In this document: positions 20,641 through 33,440 of the stretch, piece by piece
How positions within the stretch are numbered: the first letter of the stretch is position 1
Layout: every line of letters starts with the position of its first letter
Source of the DNA: Populus alba
Taxonomy: Eukaryota; Streptophyta; Magnoliopsida; Malpighiales; Salicaceae
Assembly (NCBI RefSeq): GCF_005239225.2
Contig: NC_133297.1
Span: 17,720,147 to 17,784,146, forward strand
Direction: 5' to 3'
Length of the DNA stretch: 64,000 nucleotides
The notes under the pieces: generated by a model
What the model saw: the letters and a program-made list of their open reading frames with translations, nothing else
What the model was told of the DNA's origin: nothing
Databases searched by the model: none
Position numbers and translations under genes: made by a program

Positions 20641-21303
20641 TAATGGGGTATTTTTTATGTGCAATATGTCTAACAATACATCCCATTATTGATTCTTTGG
20701 TTTACCAAATTTACAGCAAAGTTTCCCTTATAACTTATACATTTTCTCAATTCTTTTCTTATCCTCTTTGGTAACACAATATCAAATAACTCTATTAAAT
20801 ACACGCAGTAGCCTTTGACCACCCACCAATTCGATTGTTTCTTTATTTGATTCTTTCACATCACTTCTCACAATTTATCTTATATTCTTTCTATTTTATA
20901 TTTACTTAAAACATACGTGTGATGAATACACACACACACACACACACACACATAATAAAAGAGATGCAATAACTAAATGCTTGAAATACAATTATACGAT
21001 TTAGTACTTTTCAAGGTGAAGTTATTAGCACAATTTTAAGTATTCATAGTACATAAAATAAGTACCTAACAAAATTATAAATAGTGAAATGACATAATCA
21101 CTGCTGACCCACTTTATGACATAGACCTACAACATATAGAGCATTGTAAGAGTTATTAGTTGTCAAGAAGACTTATATTCATGATTTTTTTTATAAGGGA
21201 AATGAATCATTATGTCTATTAGCATTTTTAACAATCTTGCTCAAAACATTTAACTCAAGTTCAATAATACTTCAACTCATATGACAATACTCATGCTCAT
21301 TGT
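20641..21303. other. Intergenic or transposon-derived, no gene seen
   Basis: AT-rich, with a (CA)n tract at about 20929-20952 and no coding frame. Confidence 0.6.
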
Positions 21304-22849
21304 TGTTACTTATTTTTGGACCCCACGTGCTTAAGATGGTGTGTACCCCTTTTGAACCAAGTGTAGGAGTGAAGCTCATGTTTAATGGAAAATTTACAAA
21401 AACAGAGGAGAAAGAAATATTTTTTCGAACCTTGTTTGAGCTGTTTTCTACTCTTTTTATCCTTCCCTTTGCTGCCAAAAGGGTCAGGTTTTTTTAGGCT
21501 GATAAGGAGTCTTAATATAAATCCCTCAGAATTTTCATTTTAAAAAAAATTGATTCTGTTGCTGTTGTAATTTTTTATTCCAACTTAGGCTCTGATTTTG
21601 ACTTCGTTTTGTACGATATCTGACAATCCTAGCTATATTTTGTTAGTCATGACATGTTGAAAAATTGACCTACACCTTTATTGGGTCTTAGGGATCACTA
21701 TTCTTAGGACAGACTCTCAGTTAGATTTGGATGCTTGGCATTGTAAGATCTTGCTAGATTGTGTTATCTAATTTTTTTTTATCTCATTTTGAATACTTCA
21801 TCAAAGTTGTAGTATGGGAAAAGTAGATGAATTTAGGCTATTGAATTGCTTGATTTCGATATTAGAAGCTCAAGATATTCCTGTTTGAAATCTAGCATGA
21901 AAACATAGAATCATGCCGCGAGAAGGTTTCCAGTCGAGTTTGGTTGCAATTCTATTATTCAAAATGAATTTATCTCATTTTTTATCCTTCATGAAAGTTG
22001 TAGCTGTACAAGTGTAGATTAATTAGGGACTTTTGAATCACTTGATTTCGATATCAAAAACTCATAATATTCCTGTTTGAATATCTGACGTAAAAGTAGA
22101 GAATTCTGCCACGAGAAGGATTTTGACCTGAGTTTTTCACTGAAGACTCTATTTCCATCATAAATTTTGTTGATAAATTCTTAGGTCATACTCTCAGTCA
22201 TATCGAAATGCTTGAAATTGTCAGTTTCTAAATTAGATCAGGAGACCCTTTTTGACCAACCAGAATACTGCTAGATTTTGTTCTCTTAAACGATTTTATC
22301 TCACTTTGAATCCTTCATCAAAGTTGTAGTCCTGGACGTGTATATAAATTTGGGCTTTTGAATCCCATGATTTCGATAATAGAAGCTCAAGATAAACTTG
22401 GAAATGCGTCTTTTCTTTTGCTCTAGATATTTGGTTTCTCTTTGAACAAAAGGTGCCATGCTTGCTCACTGTTCTTTCCCTGATTTTGAGTCGGATTATT
22501 GTTGACGTTAAAGCTGTGTGCACCTGTTTCTTGTTCTATTGAGGGATTGTGAGTTTTGAAGGTCTTCATTGTCCCTTTCCTCCATTTGCATGAGTGTCAC
22601 CTGGCCATAAAATGTTGTATAGGAAATGTTGTGGCTTATAGGCGTGTTTTTACTCAGAGGAGAAAATAAAATAAAACGTGAGGGAGGGTACTTTTCAGTT
22701 AAGGGACTTTGTGTTTTTTTGTTTCGACAGGTTCTTGGTCACACTTTTCCTCTTTGTTTATTGTTTAAAAAAAATGAGATAGCAAACACATTTTTTGAAT
22801 CTTAGCATATCCTATATGTTCTCTTCTTTTATGTGAAATACGCATGACA
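21304..22849 (+). repeat. 5' LTR of the Tat-lineage element (internally deleted)
   Basis: It aligns with the 3' LTR except that about 880 bp, present there at about 28712-29595, are missing at about 22390-22415. The original LTR was therefore near 2.4 kb. Confidence 0.75.
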
Positions 22850-22869
22850 AGTTCATGTTGTATATGTTG

Positions 22870-24500
22870 TATCACACTACATAGTTAATTTTCAAATTAG
22901 ACCTATTGAGGTGCATTTATGAAAAGTCCTATCTATCGAGTCGAATTCTAAGGTGGCAAGTTCTATTGGCTGACTATGACATAGTATATATGACAAGGAA
23001 AGCCGTGAAATGGAGTGTTATTGTTGATCACCTGGATGACCATGCTATGGAAGATTATGAGCCATTAAACTTTGACTTTCCTGATGAAGATGTGCTCAGT
23101 TTGGTGGATTATATATTTTGATAGTGCTATAAATGTATGTGGTAACAAAACGGGTGCAATGATAATCTCTTTTAATAAGAAACAGTATCCGATTTCAGTT
23201 AAGTTACAGTTTGGGTGCAATAACAACATAGGAGTATGGAGCTTGCATTCTCGTTTTAGAGGTGGCATTGGAGTTGAATATTAGAAAGATAGATATGTAT
23301 AGAGACTCAATTTTGATTATTTACCAAGTGAAAGGAAAATGGCAAACCAAGGACGAGAGGTTGAGACCTTACTAAGAATACCTATCTAAATTGGCTAGAG
23401 AATTTGAAGAAATAAATTCCACCCATCTAGGAAGGGAAGTAAACCATTTTGCTGACACTTTGGTCATGCTAGCTTCTATGGCTAGAATAGACTTTGGGCA
23501 TAAGGTACAGTCGGTACACATTGATATAAGAAATAACCCATCTCATTGTTGCTCAGTTGAAAAAGAAATAGATGGAAACCCTTTGTACTATGATATCAAG
23601 AATTTCATCCAAAACTAGACATATCCCATAGAGGCATCCAAAATCGATAAGAAGACTTTGAGGAGGTTGGCTATGGATTTCTATCTTGATGGGGAAACTT
23701 TGTATAAGAAATCATTTGACAGAACTTTGTTGCGATGTTTGGATGACGTGGAGGCAAAAAGTTGTAAAGAAATTTATGGAAATAGATTTGATCTATTGAC
23801 GTGGTCCACTAGAAAAGATTATAACTAATAATGCCTAGAAATTCAATAGCAAGATGATAATAGAACTCAATGCTAAATGAAAAATCAAGCATTCCAATTC
23901 CTCGCATAGGCTAAAGATGAATGGCGCTGTAGAAGTTGTTAACAAAAATGTCAAGAAGAAGATTATTTAGAAGATGGTAGTGACCTACAAGGATTGGCAT
24001 GAGATGTTGCCATTTGCCCTTCACACGTACTGCATCGCAGTCCGAACCTTAATAGGAGCAACCCCGTATACATTGGTATATGAAATGGAGGCGGTGATGC
24101 CTTTAGAAGTGGAAATCCCCTTCTTGAGAGTATTGATAGACTCTGAGCTAGAAGAGGTAAAATGAGCAAAGGTTAGATATGAACAGTTGAATCTAATTAG
24201 TGAAAAGAGAATAACTGCAATTTGTCATCATCAACAATACCAAAAAGAAGGATGACCAAATTATAGGACAAGAAGGTTCAACCTTGAGGATTCCACGAAG
24301 GAGATCTTATACTAAAGAAAATATTGCCTTTACTAGGAGATCAGTAAATGGGCACCAAACAATGAAGGCCCTTGCGTGGTAAAGAAAGTGTTCTCGAGAG
24401 GAGCTTTATTATTATCTAGAATGGATGGAGAAGATATAGTTAGACTTGTGAATGCTAACTCTATAAAGAAATACTATGCTTCCCAATCAATAAAATAAAG
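22870..24500 (+). pseudogene. pol: Tat-lineage Pol: RNase H end, archaeal-type RNase H, integrase remnants
   Basis: The first part (22870-23100) is the end of the retroviral RNase H, with 'RILRWQVLLADYDIVYMT'. The second part (about 23110-23560) matches the extra archaeal-type RNase H known from Tat-lineage elements, with 'QYPISVKLQFGCNNN' and 'HFADTLVMLASMAR'. The integrase follows in pieces: a central part near 23810-23960, then a block with 'YKDWHEMLPFALH' and 'TPYTLVYEMEAVMPLEVEIP' (23985-24125), and a C-terminus ending near 24490. Deletions (for example near 23780-23810), stops and shifts make it inactive. Confidence 0.8.
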
Positions 24501-25276
24501 TTTGGTCATGAATTATCTCTATAAAAAACCTTTTTCTTCATAAAGCACATGATCTCATAGCATTTGAAATCTTTTACTTAAAAGAACTTTTTTTACGCAT
24601 GACTAAGGAGATGACTCCATCAATTCCCAAATTGGAGGGAACCAAACCAAATTTACACACCACACTGGGGATAAAAAAAAAAAAAAAAACAACACATAGA
24701 GGTCTATAGTAAGCCAAAGCCCAAAGGGATATCATCATAAAACTTCTAAAATGCCTTTTATGAGAATGGCTTAAAACAAAATACAGTGATTGCATTAAAA
24801 GTTTTGGTTTTCATGAACAAAACCAGATCTTTTGAGTTTTCCTTTGAAAATAATTTCTTAAAAATGGAAAAGGCAATTAAAACATCGACAAAAGTATAAT
24901 AAAAATAATACTTAATGGAGCAAGAAAAGGCCCCATAAAGAACCGGAGATCTCTTCACCAAGAGGATAGGAAGTATAGTACGTGGAGCATATTTCGGTTC
25001 AAGAGGACGAGTTAGACAAACAATTGGAAACAGAAGCTTAAGAAGTCTACAATAGAAAAGGGGACCTATGTTTACAAAATATGTACAAAAAAAAAAGGAA
25101 TGCTATATTGTCATAACTCTAACTTGGTAGGAGAAGGTGTAATGAAAGCCAAATAGTTCCAAGTTTTTGGGAAACCATTGAGGTACAAAATCTCAGGTCA
25201 ACGGAACTATGAAAAAAAAAAGGAATTGTGAATCAGCACTACTTCATTTCCTCGAGGTAAGATGTTTTCTTTTGAG
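24501..25276 (+). other. Element 3' untranslated region before the minisatellite
   Basis: Non-coding AT-rich sequence between the integrase end and the tandem array. I see no gene. Confidence 0.5.
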
Positions 25277-26040
25277 GTTTGAGATGGGTAGGTCACCCAA
25301 TTTTGATACCATTTCTTAGAAAAGTGTTTAGTTTTCTAAGAATTTTAAGATGGGCGGGTCACCCGATATTGACACAATTTCTTAGAAAAACATGGAGTTT
25401 TCTAAGAATGGAGTTTTCTAAGAATTTTAAGATGGGCAAGTCACCCGATATTGAGACCATTTCTTAAAAAAACATGGAATTTTTCTAAAAAATCTTAAGA
25501 TGGACAGGTCACTCGATATTGAGACTATTTTTTTAAGAAAAAGCATGGAGTTTTCTAAAAATCTTAAGATGGTAAGGTCACCCGATATTAAGACCAATTT
25601 TTTTTAGAAAAAGCGTGGAGTTTCCTAAGAATCTTAAGATGGGCAGGTCACCTAATATTGAGACCATTTCTTAGAAAAACATGGAGTTTTCTAAGAATTT
25701 TAAGATAGATAAGTCACCCAATATTGAGACCCTTTCTTAGAAAAGTGTAGAGTTTTCTAAGAATGTTAAGATGGGCAGGTTGTCAGTTATTGAGATCGTT
25801 TCTTAGAAAAGCATGGAGTTTTTCTAAGAATTTTAAGATGGGTAGGTCACCTAATATTGAGACCATTTCTTAGAAAAGCATGGATTTTTTTTTACAATTT
25901 TAAGATGAGTAGGTCACCCAATATTAGGACCATTTCTAGAAAAAAAAACATGGAGTTTTTCAAGAAATCTTAAGATAGGCAGGTCACCTGATAGGGAGAC
26001 CATTGTTTAGGAAAAGCACCAAGTTTTATCATGATCAGGT
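25277..26040 (+). repeat. 11-copy minisatellite of 66-70 bp units, each with a hairpin
   Basis: Eleven adjacent units share 'TTAAGATGGGCAGGTCAC', 'ATATTGAGACCATTTCTTAG' and 'GCATGGAGTTTTCTAAGAA'. Most units have arms TTCTTAGAAAA and TTTTCTAAGAA, exact reverse complements around an 8-base loop. In the sixth unit these are at 25668-25678 and 25687-25697. Unit two also contains a small internal duplication. The array lies between integrase and the 3' LTR, the known hypervariable site of plant retrotransposons. Confidence 0.9.
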
Positions 26041-26120
26041 AATTTATTTTTACAACACTTACTACGCTAAACACTTGACAAGTCTTGGCATCATAAGCAT
26101 TGTAAAGAAGGGGTAGCTAT

Positions 26121-28155
26121 TGTTACTCATTGTTGGACCCCACGTGCTAAAGATGGTGTGTACCTCTTTTGAACAAAGTGTAGGAGTGTAGCTCATGTTT
26201 GATGGAAAATTGACAAAAATAGAGGAGAAAGAAATATTTTTTCGAACCTTGTTTGAGTTGTTTTCTACTCTTTTTATCCTCCCCTTTGCTACCAAAAGAG
26301 TCAGGTTTTTTTAGGTTGATAAGGAGTCTTCCTATAAATCCCTCAGAATTTGCATTTAAAAAAAAAAAAATTGATTCTACTATTGTCGTAATTTTTTGTT
26401 CCAACTTAGACTCTAATTCTGACTTAGTTTCATACAATATCTAACTATCCTAGCTATATTTTGTCAGTCATGACATGTTGAAAATTCACCTACACCTTTA
26501 TTGGGTCTTATACTTGGATAGACAGTTTTGATCAGATCCTGCCAGATTGTGTTATCTAAATTTTTTTTTATCTCATTTTGAATACTTCATCAAAGTTGTA
26601 GTATGGGACACGTAGATGAATTTAGACTTTTGAATTGCTTGATTTTGATATCAGAAGCTCAAGATATTCATGTTTGAAATCTTGCATGAAAACATAAAAT
26701 CCTACCGCGAGAAGGTTTCTAGCCGAGTTTGGTTGCAATTCTGTTATTCAAAATGAATTTATCTCATTTTTTATCCTGCATGAAAGTTGTAGCTCTACAA
26801 GTGATTAGTACTTAAAAGTGCATTTTTATCAAGGTTTTATATCATCATTTTGCACTTGAAGTATCAATAACTCCTTAACTAAAGCATGTTTTATAATAAC
26901 ATACCTAATAATATAAGATACCTTTAATTTATGGTAAATGTTTATCTTAAATACAGGCCTATCATATAAAGAAAGGATTGATTGATGAGTTTAAGTATTG
27001 AAATTGAAAAGACAAAGAGAGGGCCAAACTTAGAAAAGAGATGTTGGTGCCATCCAAACTGGAGCACTGTTCGGTAATTGGGTCATATCTTAAGTTAGTC
27101 CAAATGACCTTAATTTTTTGGATAGATTCGGTAAGACATATGCCTATAAATTTCATGTGGGGTCCAAGATTTAAAAAGACCATTTTCAAGTCCAAATTAT
27201 AGCAACAACGGAGAAGTCCGAATATGTCCTGCAACCCAAATACTGTTTAGTGTTTAGCCTATATCTCGAGTTCTAGAAGTCCAAATGACCTATTTTTTTT
27301 CCCTGGAAAGATAAGACAATTCCTAGAACTTTCATGGTACAAGTGGTTCTAGTTCTAGTTCTAAATTTTGGCCTATAAAAAGAGGCATTTGCCATGCATT
27401 TAGGGCTTGGTTGTTCAGATCAAGAACTTTCTCTTGCTCTTTCCCTTTATATATATATATTTTTTTAATTTTTAAGTTTTGCTTTCATTAATATCTTGTT
27501 TATGCTTTGCATTTCATTTTCTTTACTTAGCTAACTTGTATCTTATTTATGTTCTTATTTTGTTTATTTATGTTTATCTTCTTCATTATGTTTAGCTAAG
27601 TTTATTATGTCAAGGTGAAAAGGTTACACTAAAAATGTAAGAATAAGTATAATGTAAACTCAATATCGACCTTAATGCTTAATATTAACATGTCTTATCT
27701 TTTTATCTTACTAATTCTTAATACCTTGCTTGTTAAATGGTCAATCTAAATTTGTGTTGTATAACACTTGGTACAACAAATGCTCGGTACTCTCATAGCC
27801 CAACCGTATGGTATTATCTACACCTGTGCTATGAAAGGAACTTGATTTGTTGTTAACATAAGTTAGCATCATGAATTCCTGACAATATTTAAAAGTTTGG
27901 TGTTATTTAAATAAGATAATTAATATGATCATGTTAATAATTTATAATGAGCTATTATTGACAAATCATTCGATCATAATCTCCTTTGTGTGTGGTTTCC
28001 ATTTGAATAATAAGAGTTTCTATTATACTTGTTTGAAATACCATTAGTGGATCCTCTAACCTTGACATTTGTTTTTATAATTGTTTAATCCTTACATTAA
28101 TCTTCCATCTCAAAGTTCTCATCAACTTCTTCTTCTTCTTCATTATTATTATTAA

Positions 28156-28196
<41 letters not shown>

Positions 28197-30033
28197 TTAT
28201 TCTTGTTGTTGTTGTTGTATAATTTATACAATTAACCTCCATGTGGTTCGACCCCGGTCTTGCTGGATTATTTATTACTTTGACACTCCTGCACTTAGGA
28301 GAAAATATCAATCTTTTGGTCGTGTCAAAAAGTGTAGATGAATTTGGGACTTTTGAATCGTTTGATTTCGATATTAAAAGCTCATAATATTCTTGTTTGA
28401 ATATCTAACGTGAAAGTATAGAATTTTGCCGTGAGAAGGATCATAACCCGAGTTTTGCACTGAAGACTCTATTTCCATCACAAATTTTGTTGATTTGTTC
28501 TTAGGTCATACTCTCAGTCATATTGGGATGCTCGACATTGTCAGTTTCTGAATTAGATTAGAAGACTCTTTTTGACCAACCAAATTACTGCTAGATTTTG
28601 TTCTCTAAAATGATTTTATCTCACTTTGAATCCTTCATCAAAGTTGTAGTCCTGGACATGTAGATAAATTTAGGCTTCTGAATTGCTTGATTTTGATATT
28701 AGAAGCTCAAGATATTCCCGTTTGAATATCTAGCGTGAAAGCACGGATTCCTGCCGCAAGAAGGATTTTTGCCCGAGTTTGTAGGGACACAATTGCAAGA
28801 TGCTTAAAATTTGAAGACCAATTGCAGGCTAATTTGAAGCCCTTTTTTGGACCAAGGACCAAATAGAAAAGGCGCTAAAATAATGAAGTTGATTGAAGAT
28901 AAAATTAGAAGAAATTTTGCTGGAGGAAGAAATTGAAGAACCACGTTTTTTTTTCTGCATAGCTATCGCAGTTTTTCTTTCCTTTAATCTGTAATTTCTT
29001 GTTTGGTTTCCATGTTTCTCTTGCTGGATTGGAGAGCTGCAGACCATGTTTTTATTGCCTTATTTCAAAGGAAACAACTAGTACCTCATGGTCCCGGCTA
29101 TGGAAGGAAAGAAAGGAGTTGTACCACCCTTTGATCAATGAAAATCATAATAAGAATCAGAATATTTCAGTTTCCTTTTTGCATTTATTTACTGCAAATC
29201 AGCAGGGATTTGCATCCTATAATTAATTCATTGAATCTTTCCTAAATAGAGATATAGTAGACTATATATAAGCCCCTCTAATGACCTAGCGGGGGGGGGG
29301 AAGAGCAGACAAAAAACAAAAAAAGAAAGACAAGAAAAAAAAGCAGGAAAGGATAGTGCAGATAACAGAAGAAACATAAGGAAAAAAGGGATATGGAGGC
29401 AAAACAAGGAGAAAGAAAGGAGGCTTTTCTTTGATACTAAAAGGCCTTCACCGAAATGTGGAAGGGAGAAAGAAAAGAGGGAGCAGAAGCACAAAAGAAA
29501 ACATAGAGTAGGTTCTGCAGGTATAGTTTCCAGCTTCTTTTCTTTGTTATATTCAAACTTGGCACCGTTGGTCTGTTCTATCCCAAAACCCATCTTTTTT
29601 TTTGCTCTAGATATTTGGTTTATTTTTGAACAAAAGGTACCATGCTTTCCCGTTGTTCTTTCCTTGATTTTGAGTCAAATTATTGTTAACGTGAAAGTTG
29701 CGTGCTCTTGTTTCTTGTTCTATTGAGGGACTGTAAGTCTTAAAGGTCTTCATTATTCCTTTCCCCCGTCTGCTTGAGTGTCACCTGGCCATAGAATGTT
29801 GCATAGGAAATGTTATTGCTTATAGGCTTGTTTTTACTCAGAGGAGAAAGTAAAAGAAAAACGTGTGGGAGGGTACTTTTCATTTAAGGGACTTTGTGTT
29901 TTTTTGTTTCGACAGGTTCCAGGTCACGCTTTTCCTCTCTGTTTATTGTTAAAAAAAATGAGATAGTAGGCATGTTTTTTTAGTTTTAGCATATCCTATA
30001 TGTTCTCTTCTTTCGTGTGAAATGTGCATGACA
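26121..30033 (+). repeat. 3' LTR of the Tat-lineage element, split by a solo LTR
   Basis: Parts 26121-26801 and 28328-30033 together give about 2.38 kb. The sequence around 26779-26801 continues at 28332 exactly as the uninterrupted 5' LTR does near 22005. The start follows a purine-rich stretch (AAAGAAGGGGTAG). Confidence 0.8.
26802..28327 (+). repeat. Solo Athila-like LTR inserted in a Tat LTR (1526 bp)
   Basis: It starts TGATTAGTACTT and ends GTCGTGTCA, with no internal element sequence attached. Flanking pentamers are ACAAG (26797-26801) and AAAAG (28328-28332), a target duplication with one mutation. It also contains a TATA box at about 27374-27380 and an (ACT)n tract near 28150-28195. 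Solo LTRs arise by recombination between the two LTRs of a full element. Confidence 0.9.
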
Positions 30034-31219
30034 ATTTTTTTTTCAAGATTAGGAAAAGGATGAGTGGTGAGTCTCAATTCCTGTTGTAGGTTTTAGTTTC
30101 AAACTTTGTTTTTTAATGTTTAGTGCACAATGACTTGTGTTTTATTTTAGAGAATGACAGGTCAGATTTGTTCCGGTTTCAAGTTTAAATTGGTGTGCCA
30201 AACCTTGTTTATTGGAGATGAATTGTTTTAAGCTTCTTACGAATTTTGGAATATGTGAATATTTGTTTTATGATGTTTGTGTAATCGTGTTATTCGTGTT
30301 TTTGGAAAACAAAAGAAAATGTTTTCTTGTGTGTTGTATACGGCCATTACCCTAAAATGTTTTGAACGTTCTTTTTATATAAAAAAATATTGGAAGTTTC
30401 GAAAATGTGTTTTTACATGGATTTTTTAAATACAACAAAAATTATTTTCTTATATTTTTGGATTTTACAACATGTTTGTAAAACTTTAAAGGGTATTGGC
30501 CAATATTCTAAAAACTACAAAAATCTTATTTTGGAGGGAATTCATCTATTATTCATCGTTAATGTTTGGATAAATAAATTCAAATGGATGAATATCCAAA
30601 ATATTATTGGAAATAACTTGTTATTATTCACTGTTAATATTTGGATAAAGAAACCCTAATTGGTAAATATCCAAAATAATTTTCTAGGAATAATAATTCA
30701 TCACACATCCTTAAAAAAAGCCTTGATTATAATCAAGGACATTTCAATGTTTTTACTCCACAGTTTATGAGCCGTGAGAGTATGAAACACTAAGACAAAA
30801 ATAGGCTTTTAAGGCGTCCTGAATTTCCTTAGATTTCTAAATTTTTGTCCCTCCTCCTTGCGATTTACGAGTCGCAAACGCTTGAAATATTAAGAGAAAA
30901 ATGAGCTTTTGAAGCTTATGGAATCTCCTTGGATTTCTATCTTGATAAATTTAGTTTGAATCAAACCTAGGAAAACTTATGGAATTAGAAAACACCAACA
31001 CCATAGCAATTATAAGGCAAACCAAACACCAAGTAGCTTACCTTAGGTAGGGTGTACTAGGGGTGCTCATACCTTTCATTTACGCAACCAGTCGTTTGCC
31101 TTAGAGTCTCTGAAAGACCAGTTAGGGTTCCTAGTGACTAAAATACTAGGTGACGACTTCCTTTTACACAATAAACAAAAAACCCGAAATCAATTGAGGG
31201 TCGCTGCTCCACTCCTCCG
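30034..31219. other. Non-coding; short duplications and a palindrome
   Basis: No gene is seen. Two similar segments of about 55 bp lie near 30550 and 30630. Two further similar segments start at 30764 and 30864 (period 100). A perfect 18-bp palindrome, CCTTGATTATAATCAAGG, is at 30721-30738. The stretch near 31116-31165 belongs to a dispersed repeat. Confidence 0.6.
31116..31165 (-). repeat. Dispersed repeat segment, inverted copy at 39171-39218
   Basis: The reverse complement, beginning AAGGAAGTCGTCACCTAGTA and going on to CACTAGGAACCCTAACTGGTC, matches 39171-39218 closely. A weaker match lies near 37156-37215. It probably derives from the LTR of a Tat-type element. Confidence 0.65.
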
Positions 31220-32464
31220 CGAGGGTGCGACACTCATCATTACAACTAAAATAACATTACAAATTTAACATCCAGCCATAAAACACATGTATGTGGTTTT
31301 TCATAAGGAAGAAGGACAATATGTTTATCTATAATTCTTTTAGCATCAATTACATCATATACATATTGAATTACGCTCTAGCTACTATGACGTCTAAGTT
31401 TATATTTATCACTTTCGACATTGCCTTTATGATGAATTACATAATACATTCAAATCTAAGGTTGCCAACTGTATTTTCTAGATTCCCCAATCAATGATGT
31501 CACAATCTGCTGTGTTTTACATTATCAACCATTACCGTTAACATTTGCTTTGACTTAGTAGTACATTAACGGTATTATGTTTTAAGTTGCCAATCAATCC
31601 CCTTGAAAAATCCATTTTAAGCATCGATTATTGGTCTTTCATAATGGTTTCCATTATACAATCAAGGATAGTTTCAATGATTCTCATGATTTAAAAACAA
31701 CAACACAATGGTCTTCATTCAAAACAAAGACGACCATATGAATTCCCTTTTTATTAGGGACAATTGGGAAGTAACTTTTGTTGCCCATGATCTAATTTAA
31801 AGGACTTATCAACTTAAATAGAAGTATAGGGAAAAAAGAAACTACATCATCATCTTATAATTAACAAAGTCGTACTTTCCTTCCTTGGTCATTGTTTTTT
31901 TGGGTAACTAAACATTAAAAGTTGCCATATTCATAAATATTGATAATTAATCGTCAACTATCAATTTATATCATGTCTTTAGTCAGAGATACTACAAACA
32001 TTAAATATTGTTTATTTCTTATCCTTAGTCACCGATATTGCAACCACTAAGTATCTTTCCTATCTCATCCTTAGTTGCCATACTATGGACAGTAAGTATA
32101 ATTCGGTCATCCCCTCGTAGATGCCAATAATTATGGTAAACCCATTTGACTGCCAATAAATTCGGCTATTAATATCTTTTTACAAGTCTATCTTTAATAT
32201 TTTACTCCACATCTTTATACAACCTTATGCTGCATTATTTTATTTGAGCTATGTTTAACAAATAACTGATGACATGTATTATAATATAGGAATCCTTGTA
32301 CATAAAGAATTCTTTTATACATAACTATTCATTCCTAACTATGATCAATTTTGTATATGGTTTCTTAAACATTAATTTTGATTGTGATTAACACATCATA
32401 CTCTTTATTTCATCGTATTAGTAAACGCTTTCAAATGAGATGGTTCACAACACTCATTACTAGT

Positions 32465-32825
32465 GGTCCTAGTATGGACCCTATTAACCAAAGTTAATCT
32501 TATCTTTTACTCCCGACTATCTAACATGGATATCATTAGCTAAAGTTAATCTTTAATGCTTATTCTCAGCTATCCAATATGGATGCCAGTAGCCAAAGCT
32601 AATCTTATCATTCATTCCCAATCATCCAACATGGATACCATTAGCTGAAGCTAATCTCATGAATCATTCTTGGTTATCCAATATGGATATCATTTGCCGA
32701 AGCTAATCGTATCAATGAATCCTGATTATCCAATATGGATACCATTAGCTGAAGCTAATCACATCATTTAATCTTGGTTATCCAATATGGATATCATTAG
32801 CCAAAACTAACCACATCATTATTCA
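32465..32825 (+). repeat. Minisatellite, seven units of about 52 bp
   Basis: Units share 'TTATCCAATATGGATACCAT' and 'TAGCTGAAGCTAATC', with 10-25 per cent differences between neighbours. The first units are the most divergent. Confidence 0.85.
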
Positions 32826-33177
32826 TTATGTTTCATGAGTAATTTTAATCTATTAAAATCAGGTAGCAACATTATGTATAAATAATTCGTGGATTTAATA
32901 ATAATTAGTTAAAAGTGGAAACCATCTACCTATCCCTCCTGTAGTGTGTCCTCGCTCAATCAAAGATCCAGTCCCAGACACATCTCCTGATACATAAAAT
33001 GACCATTACTCAGTACATTTTATTTATGTAATGTCAAAGACCATTTCTGCGCATATACTAGAACACACATACATTTATTTAAACATCTCTCATGTTTGTA
33101 TAATTGCGCAATGATAATATTGTAATAAGACATTCATCCCTAATTTTAATGAAGGCCATCTATATAGATTAAATCAT

Positions 33178-33440
33178 TATAACACTAAAATTGTCAGCAA
33201 AACTGAGTCATTTCGACATTGAAAAACATTAGCGAAAACTAAGACATTCTAACATTGAAAATCGTCAATGAAAACTAAGTCATTCTGACATTGAAAATCT
33301 TCAATGAAAAACTAAGACATTTTGACACTGAAAATCATCAACGAAAACTAAGTCATTCTGACACTAAAAATCATTAACAAAAAACTAAAGTATTTTGACA
33401 TTGAAAATCGTCAATAAAAAATAAGTCATTCTAACATTTC
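33178..33440 (+). repeat. Minisatellite, about seven units of 37-40 bp
   Basis: Units share 'CATTCTGACATTGAAAATC' and 'TCAATGAAAACTAAGT'. Units alternate between CATTCTGACA and CATTTTGACA types, which suggests an older two-unit repeat. Confidence 0.85.

Larger units (their letters stand above)
21304..30033 (+). mobile_element. Internally deleted Tat-lineage Ty3/gypsy element with nested solo LTR
   Basis: The two LTRs (21304-22849 and 26121-30033) share long blocks, for example around 21315-21500 and 26130-26330, and end alike at 22849 and 30033. The interior starts abruptly in RNase H, so the primer site, gag, protease and RT are deleted. The remaining pol is followed by a minisatellite and the 3' LTR. 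Flanks 21299-21303 (ATTGT) and 30034-30038 (ATTTT) match at four of five bases, a plausible aged target duplication. The exact LTR start is my estimate. Confidence 0.75.

Noticed and set aside
25277..26040. Regular repeats that might suggest a CRISPR array
   Set aside because: Units abut without unique spacers, the context is a plant retrotransposon 3' UTR, and no cas-like genes are present.
28075..28311. 78-codon minus-strand frame with a Val run
   Set aside because: It is antisense translation of the (ACT)n repeat in a solo LTR.
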